Shown here piece after piece: positions 59,614 to 64,000 of a DNA stretch of 64,000 nucleotides (positions are counted from its first letter, which is position 1; the number at the start of each line of letters is the position of its first letter). Under the pieces are notes generated by a model, which made no database searches, was not told where the DNA came from, and saw only the letters and a list, made by a program, of their open reading frames with translations. Source of the DNA: JAUVXJ01 sp034411995 (GTDB taxonomy: Bacteria > Chloroflexota > Anaerolineae > UBA7937 > B3-Chlor); assembly GCA_034411995.1 (NCBI GenBank), contig DAOUME010000011.1, positions 62,001-126,000 on the forward strand. The letters are read 5' to 3'. The position numbers were made by a program, and so were the translations under genes.

Positions 59614-60793
59614 CGCTTCCAAGCTGTGGGATAAGGGCTACCGGCTGAACGAGCAGGTGGAGCAGTTCACAGTCGGTGAGGACTACCTGCTGGACCAGCG
59701 ATTGGTGAGGTACGACTGTCTGGCTTCCATCGCCCACGCGAAGACGCTGGGCCGAGCCGGGATGCTGGAGGAAGTCGAGGTTCAGCAGCTTACCGAGGAG
59801 CTCAGCCGCATCATCCGCTTGGACGAGGCGGGCGAGTTCCCCATCCTGCCGGGGCAGGAGGATTGCCACACCGCCATCGAAAACCACCTCACCCGCGAGC
59901 TGGGAGAGCTGGGCGAGAAGATCCACACGGGGCGTTCGAGGAACGACCAGGTGCTGGCCGCGCTGAGACTGTATTACAAAGAAGAACTGGCCCAGTGCCA
60001 GGGGCTGATCTCGCACCTGGCGCAGAGCATCGAGCAGTTCGCAGCTCGAAGCGGGAAGGTTGAGCTTCCCGGCTACACGCACACGCGGAAGGCCATGCCG
60101 TCCTCCGTGGGGCTGTGGGCGGGATCCTTCGTGGAGTCGATGGAGGACAACCTCGGACTGCTCTCTGCGGTATCGGACCTCATCGATCAGTCCCCTCTAG
60201 GCACCGGCGCCGGATATGGCGTGCCGATGGACCTGGATCGGGAGTACACCGCGCGGCAACTGGGGTTTGCGAGGGTGCAACAAAACCCCATCTATACTCA
60301 GAACAGCCGGGGCAAGTTCGAGGCCACGATCCTTCATGCCTTGACGCAGGTTTTGTTCGACTTGAACAAGATGGCTACCGACCTCATCGTGTTTAGCATG
60401 CCGGAACTGGGGTACTTCGAGCTCCCGGAGGAGCTGTGTACGGGTAGCTCCATGATGCCGCAGAAGCGGAATCCAGACGTCCTGGAGTTGGTGAGGGGCC
60501 GATACCACCTCGTGGTCTCCTTCGAGTTCCAGGTCAAGAACGTCATGGCCAACCTCTTGTCTGGCTACAACCGTGACCAACAATTGACGAAGGCCCCTGT
60601 GATGAGGGGGTTCGACGTGACCAAGGAGAGCCTCTCGGTGATGGCGCTGGTCTTCGATAACCTCGGTGTCAACGCCGGCCGTTGTGAGGTGGGGCTGACC
60701 GAGGAGATCTACGCCACGGCCAGGGTGTATGAGTTGGTGAAGAAGGGGGTTCCCTTCAGGGAGGCGTATCGGCGCGTGTGCGAGGAACAGTAG
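59582..60793 (+). CDS. argH: Argininosuccinate lyase
   Basis: The lyase releases arginine and fumarate. Its 403 residues include GREDCHTAIENHL-type GQEDCHTAIENHL, HTGRSRNDQVLAA, and the fumarase/aspartase signature GSSMMPQKRNPD (from residue 288). The C-terminus ends FREAYRRVCEEQ, shorter than the approximately 460 residues of E. coli ArgH, and the last helical section is absent. All catalytic blocks are present. Confidence 0.95.
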   Translation: MTGERTEDGTSASKLWDKGYRLNEQVEQFTVGEDYLLDQRLVRYDCLASIAHAKTLGRAGMLEEVEVQQLTEELSRIIRLDEAGEFPILPGQEDCHTAIENHLTRELGELGEKIHTGRSRNDQVLAALRLYYKEELAQCQGLISHLAQSIEQFAARSGKVELPGYTHTRKAMPSSVGLWAGSFVESMEDNLGLLSAVSDLIDQSPLGTGAGYGVPMDLDREYTARQLGFARVQQNPIYTQNSRGKFEATILHALTQVLFDLNKMATDLIVFSMPELGYFELPEELCTGSSMMPQKRNPDVLELVRGRYHLVVSFEFQVKNVMANLLSGYNRDQQLTKAPVMRGFDVTKESLSVMALVFDNLGVNAGRCEVGLTEEIYATARVYELVKKGVPFREAYRRVCEEQ

Positions 60794-60832
60794 ACTGCGC
60801 TGTTGCACGCAACCGAGTGGTGACGGTGCATG

Positions 60833-60856
60833 GGCGGCCCTCCATGGAGGGCCGCC
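60833..60856 (+). terminator. 24-bp perfect palindrome after argH
   Basis: GGCGGCCCTCCA and TGGAGGGCCGCC form a perfect palindrome, 40 nt after the stop, followed by TCGC without a T-run. It is a probable terminator; a binding site is the alternative. Confidence 0.6.
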
Positions 60857-60974
60857 TCGCTTGTCCATAGCGTGCCGCGGACCGGGCGCCAGTTCGTTTG
60901 CAAGGCATTGTACGCGGTGGTGATGTGCCGGTGTGCTCGGGGAAGAGCAGCGCGATGCAGCCGCTACCGAAAGC

Positions 60975-61003
60975 TTGACCTGCGACGTTCTATATTGTAC
61001 AAT
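60975..61003 (+). promoter_or_regulatory. Promoter of the LiaF-like membrane genes
   Basis: TTGACC, 17-nt spacer, TACAAT, about 115 nt before ATG 61120. With the palindrome at 60833 it accounts for the gene-free stretch 60794-61119. Confidence 0.7.
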
Positions 61004-61119
61004 CTTGCGCAGAGCGGAAGGCGCTGTAGACACCGGATTGGCGGACGCGAGATCGGGCGGTGCAGATCGTGCACGATCACCCGGTGACCAGACTTCTCAG
61101 TAGGAACGAGGGAGGGACC

Positions 61120-61638
61120 ATGGATCGGAGGCGCAGATCGAGTCTGGTAGGAGGAGTGCTCCTGGTCCTGATAGGAGCCTGGTTTGTGGCCGTGCAGGTG
61201 CTGCCTGAGTTGGCAACCTGGCTCGAGTTCGAGTTCACCTGGCCCTTGTTCATCGTCGCCATAGGGGCCATCTTGTTTGTGGTGGGCCTGGTGACGGCGG
61301 TGCCAGGTTTGGCCGTTCCGGCCTGTATCGTGGCTGGCATCGGTGGCATACTGTGTTTCCAGGCCACCAGCGGCCGGTGGGTGAGCTGGGCCTACGCTTG
61401 GTTGCTCGTCCCCAGCTTCGTCGGTGTGGGTATTCTCCTGGCCAACATCCTCGACGGCAAGTTCGCCAAGGGCGTGCGCGAGGGTGGCGTGTTGATCGTC
61501 ATTGGCCTGGTGCTGTTCGGGACCATGGGCTCGATCTTCGGGGGGTTGGGTTGGCTGGGGCCGTACTGGCCGCTGCTGATTGCGGGTCTGGGCGTACTCT
61601 TGGTCGTGCACGGGGTGCTGCATCTCCGTCGTTCCTAG
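61120..61638 (+). CDS. LiaI/DUF5668-like membrane protein
   Basis: A 172-residue protein with a basic start (MDRRRRSSLVGG) and about five hydrophobic helices, including GGVLLVLIGAWFVAVQVLPEL, the DUF5668 pattern common in LiaI/LiaF-type envelope-stress proteins. ATG 61120 has GGAGGG upstream. It precedes the LiaF-like gene by 70 nt and probably shares its transcript. Confidence 0.75.
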   Translation: MDRRRRSSLVGGVLLVLIGAWFVAVQVLPELATWLEFEFTWPLFIVAIGAILFVVGLVTAVPGLAVPACIVAGIGGILCFQATSGRWVSWAYAWLLVPSFVGVGILLANILDGKFAKGVREGGVLIVIGLVLFGTMGSIFGGLGWLGPYWPLLIAGLGVLLVVHGVLHLRRS

Positions 61639-61708
61639 CTTGGACCAGCGCACGTTACGGCGCCGGTCGAGATGCGGCAGTGCTCCTCTGTAGAAGGAGA
61701 GAACCGAC

Positions 61709-62521
61709 ATGATCCGAAGGATCACTCTCATAGCAGGGGGAGTACTCATCGCCTGGGGGTTGTTGGGCGTGCTGGAAGCCCTGGGACTGATCCAGGTCTC
61801 GATTTGTGGGCTGCTATGGGCCTGCCTGATCGTCGCCTTCGGGCTGTGGCTGGTGTGGGGCGCGCTCACGAAGGAGCCGTCCCTGGCGGAGGAGGAGGTC
61901 GCGATTCCACTCCAGGGCGCTACCGAAGCTCGGATCACCGTCACTCACGGTGCTGGACGCCTCCAGCTCGGAGGGGGCGCCGCAAACGACCAACTGGTGC
62001 AGGGACGGTGCACCGGAGGCGCGGCCTACGAAGTGAGGCGGGAAGGCGCTCTGGCGCAGGTCAACATGCGTGTGGAAGGCCCGGGCTTGCTGCTCACCCT
62101 CATGCCGTGGAAGTGGCCCAAGGCGCGCGGTGCGGAGTGGGACCTGGCACTGAACGAGGGGATTCCCCTCACGTTGAAGATTCAGGGAGGGGCGAGCGAC
62201 AACCGTCTGGATTTGACTGGTCTACAGTTGAAGGAGTTGCTGCTGGAGACGGGGGCCAGCGCGACCAAGCTGACCCTGCCCGCCGGTGCTGGACAGACCC
62301 AGGCTGAGGTCAGTTGTGGCGCTGGTGGCGTGGAGATCCGGATTCCCTCGGGTGTGGCCGCCCGCATCCATGCGCAGAGCACGGTGGGCGAGACGAGGAT
62401 CGATCGGGCGCGCTTTCCACGAGTGGGCAGCGGCCTCTATGAGTCGCCGGACTACGAAACGGCGGCCAACAAGGTCGAGCTACGCGCAGAGGCCAGTCTG
62501 GGCTCGATTGAGGTTCGGTGA
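61709..62521 (+). CDS. LiaF-like protein with toast-rack domain
   Basis: A 270-residue protein: two N-terminal hydrophobic helices, then a beta-strand domain with repeated Gly-rich turns (ARITVTHGAGRLQLGGGA, LKIQGGASDNRLDLTGL, EVSCGAGGVEIRIPSG) typical of the LiaF C-terminal toast-rack fold. LiaF members bind or regulate envelope-stress kinases, but no kinase gene is adjacent. It shares this fold with the broken gene at 57622. Confidence 0.75.
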   Translation: MIRRITLIAGGVLIAWGLLGVLEALGLIQVSICGLLWACLIVAFGLWLVWGALTKEPSLAEEEVAIPLQGATEARITVTHGAGRLQLGGGAANDQLVQGRCTGGAAYEVRREGALAQVNMRVEGPGLLLTLMPWKWPKARGAEWDLALNEGIPLTLKIQGGASDNRLDLTGLQLKELLLETGASATKLTLPAGAGQTQAEVSCGAGGVEIRIPSGVAARIHAQSTVGETRIDRARFPRVGSGLYESPDYETAANKVELRAEASLGSIEVR

Positions 62522-62621
62522 TCTGTCACCGCCCTCCGCGAGGCGAGGGTCGGCGAGTACCTATTCGAACAACGTTCTGCATCGGATTCTGCAGACCAAT
62601 GATTCGATTCGAGGTGTTTCC

Positions 62622-63068
62622 ATGGGCGTGGTCGAAGATGCCGTCTCCGCGTTCGACGAGGGTTACAGTTGTTCGCAGTCGGTCTTTTCCGCATTTGCTC
62701 CGGAGCTGGGTCTGGACCGCGAGACCGCTCTCAAGGTGGCCACCGCCTTTGGCGGCGGCATGGGCCACAGGGGTGACACGTGCGGTGCGGTCACCGGGGC
62801 GTTCATGGCCATCGGGCTGAGGCACGGGAGGCTGAGGGCGGAAGACGAGGAGACCAGGGACCGAGCCTACAGCCTGGTGGAGAGGTTCGTGCGGGAGTTC
62901 GAATCGCGACACGGGTCGATAGTGTGTCGAGAGTTGCTGGGTTGCGACATCAGCACTCCTGAGGGCATGCAGCGCGCAGACGAGGCCAACCTTCCTGCTA
63001 CGCGCTGTCCCCACTTCGTGCGAGACGCCGCGGTGATCCTCGAGGAGCTACTGTCCAGCGGGGCCTAA
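62622..63068 (+). CDS. C_GCAxxG_C_C family protein
   Basis: A 148-residue protein named for its cysteine pattern: C17, the GDTCGAVTGA block (C54 followed by GAxxG), C102, C108 and C129. Members may bind redox metals; function is not established. ATG 62622 is chosen from position of the family start (MGVVEDAVSAFDEGYSCSQ). It follows the LiaF-like gene and precedes ubiE. Confidence 0.85.
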   Translation: MGVVEDAVSAFDEGYSCSQSVFSAFAPELGLDRETALKVATAFGGGMGHRGDTCGAVTGAFMAIGLRHGRLRAEDEETRDRAYSLVERFVREFESRHGSIVCRELLGCDISTPEGMQRADEANLPATRCPHFVRDAAVILEELLSSGA

Positions 63069-63234
63069 GTCGACCATCGACGAAGCCTGGAGCTTGGGGG
63101 CGGGCTAGCGGTATCCTGACAGACGTCGCCTCCAGAACCGGTGCTCAGGGCGAGGACGACGCTGAGCGGGCAACATCATGAGCCCGGAACCCGATACCTC
63201 GGAGGCATGAAGCGTCAACCCCATCAGGTAGCGT

Positions 63235-63987
63235 ATGAGAGAGTTTGACCAGCAGGGCGAAACGACTCACTTCGGCTATCAACGGGTGCCCACGGCAGAG
63301 AAGGCCAGGCTGGTGGGGGCCATCTTCGACGCCGTGGCTGCCAGGTACGACGTGCTGAACGACGTGATGTCCTTCGGCATGCACCGCTGGTGGAGGCGGT
63401 TCGCCGTGAACCTGAGCGGTGTGCGGCCCGGAGATAGCGTCCTGGACCTGGCCGGGGGCACCGGTGAGTTCACGGCGCGCCTGGAGTCTCTGGTCGGTCC
63501 GCAGGGCTTGGTGGTCCTGGCTGAGATCAACGCGAGCATGTTGAGGCTTGGACAGCAGCGTCTGGCCGGTAGCAACGTGGCGTTGGTACAGGCGGACGCC
63601 GAACATCTGCCGTTTGGCGACCATCTCTTCGACTGCGTCACCATCGCCTTCGGCCTGCGTAACGTCACGGATCAGGATGCGGTACTAAGGTCGGTGTATG
63701 GCGCCTTGAAGCCCGGGGCTCCGGCGGTCATCCTGGAGTTTTCTCACCCTACGGTGTGGGGCTTTGGTCCCTTCTACGACTTCTACTCTTTCCACGTGTT
63801 GCCGGTGCTGGGCCACCTGGCTGCCGGAAACGGCGGTGGATATCGCTATCTGGCCGAGTCCATCCGGGTCCATCCAGACCAGGAGACGCTCAAGAAGATG
63901 ATGGAACGGGCAGGGTTCGAGCGCTGTGAGTACTTCAACCTGAGCGGCGGCATCGTCGCCGTGCATCGCGGATTCAAAGCTGCATAG
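63235..63987 (+). CDS. ubiE: UbiE/MenG-type C-methyltransferase
   Basis: A 250-residue methyltransferase that methylates demethylmenaquinone or a related quinone. It has the N-terminal VGAIFDAVAARYDVLNDVMSFGMHRWW block, motif I LDLAGGTGEFTA (about 70-81), the EINASMLRLGQQRL segment and FGLRNVTD, the UbiE signature. In an anaerobe menaquinone is the likely product. Start ATG 63235 has no strong Shine-Dalgarno. Confidence 0.93.
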   Translation: MREFDQQGETTHFGYQRVPTAEKARLVGAIFDAVAARYDVLNDVMSFGMHRWWRRFAVNLSGVRPGDSVLDLAGGTGEFTARLESLVGPQGLVVLAEINASMLRLGQQRLAGSNVALVQADAEHLPFGDHLFDCVTIAFGLRNVTDQDAVLRSVYGALKPGAPAVILEFSHPTVWGFGPFYDFYSFHVLPVLGHLAAGNGGGYRYLAESIRVHPDQETLKKMMERAGFERCEYFNLSGGIVAVHRGFKAA

Positions 63988-64000
63988 GCCTGGAATCGAG

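Noticed and set aside
58405..59622. A long minus-strand frame of about 400 codons over argG.
   Set aside because: Antisense to a fully recognisable argininosuccinate synthase; no family features.
1..64000. tRNA or rRNA genes, CRISPR arrays, transposase genes.
   Set aside because: I looked for cloverleaf T-loops in gaps, regular repeats and DDE-type proteins and saw none that are convincing.

Overview
The window is a GC-rich bacterial chromosome segment, probably from a Chloroflexota (Anaerolineae-like) genome assembled from an environmental sample. That assignment is an inference. It rests on the mix of families: a TMA-methyltransferase-like protein without pyrrolysine machinery, a reductive-dehalogenase-like ferredoxin protein, C_GCAxxG_C_C, DUF3795, DUF885 and LiaF-like proteins, and TPR proteins with ENLDRAI repeats. 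GTG starts are common and many promoters follow a sigma-70 TTGAC(A)-N17-TATAAT pattern. I see no tRNA, rRNA, CRISPR array or intact insertion sequence.

Layout. 1-2990: a compact plus-strand run begins with a DNA methylase cut by the window edge, then a DUF262 (GmrSD/ParB-like) protein, a small HEPN-like protein and a DUF3795 protein; the first three look like a defence or restriction-type module. 3075-6634: a small membrane protein, an alpha/alpha-toroid protein, a methyltransferase, and decayed genes (a toroid-gene remnant and a frameshifted HExxH membrane protein). 6631-10907 (minus): a methionine/aspartate-family operon preceded by a SAM-I riboswitch and a terminator. It encodes a cystathionine gamma-synthase-like enzyme, aspartokinase, a 33-codon stump of aspartate-semialdehyde dehydrogenase and a HAD-like protein. 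11262-16595 (plus): TPR protein, kynureninase, Fe-S protein, radical SAM protein and a frameshifted membrane protein.

16688-36918 is one roughly 20-kb minus-strand surface-polysaccharide cluster. It has a near-consensus promoter and a leader of about 350 nt, then an ABC exporter (Wzm/Wzt type), glycosyltransferases, four methyltransferases, two DUF115 proteins, sugar oxidoreductases, a CMP-sugar cytidylyltransferase and a cyclase-family protein. Many genes overlap by 1-8 nt. Near its end a GT2/GT4 gene junction has been duplicated and partly deleted around a methyltransferase gene.

37023-46635: uridine kinase, hydrolase, M16 peptidase, reductive-dehalogenase-like protein, zinc-ribbon protein, ThiF/MoeB-like E1 enzyme, Rrf2/IscR-like regulator, methyltransferase, agmatine deiminase and an XRE-CBS regulator with a palindromic operator over its own promoter. 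46742-52888: HAD phosphatase, M1 peptidase lipoprotein, beta-helix protein and an MttB-family methyltransferase. 53148-54969: two consecutive DUF488 genes followed by a frameshifted gene resembling dual-OB proteins. 55129-63987: DUF885 protein, a dispersed repeat shared with 3387-3514, a methyltransferase split by an in-frame TAG, a broken lipoprotein gene, argGH, two LiaF-type envelope proteins, a C_GCAxxG_C_C protein and ubiE/menE-type methyltransferase.

At least eight coding remnants or interrupted genes occur in 64 kb. This suggests either real decay and accessory-gene turnover or residual indel errors in the assembly; reads would settle which.
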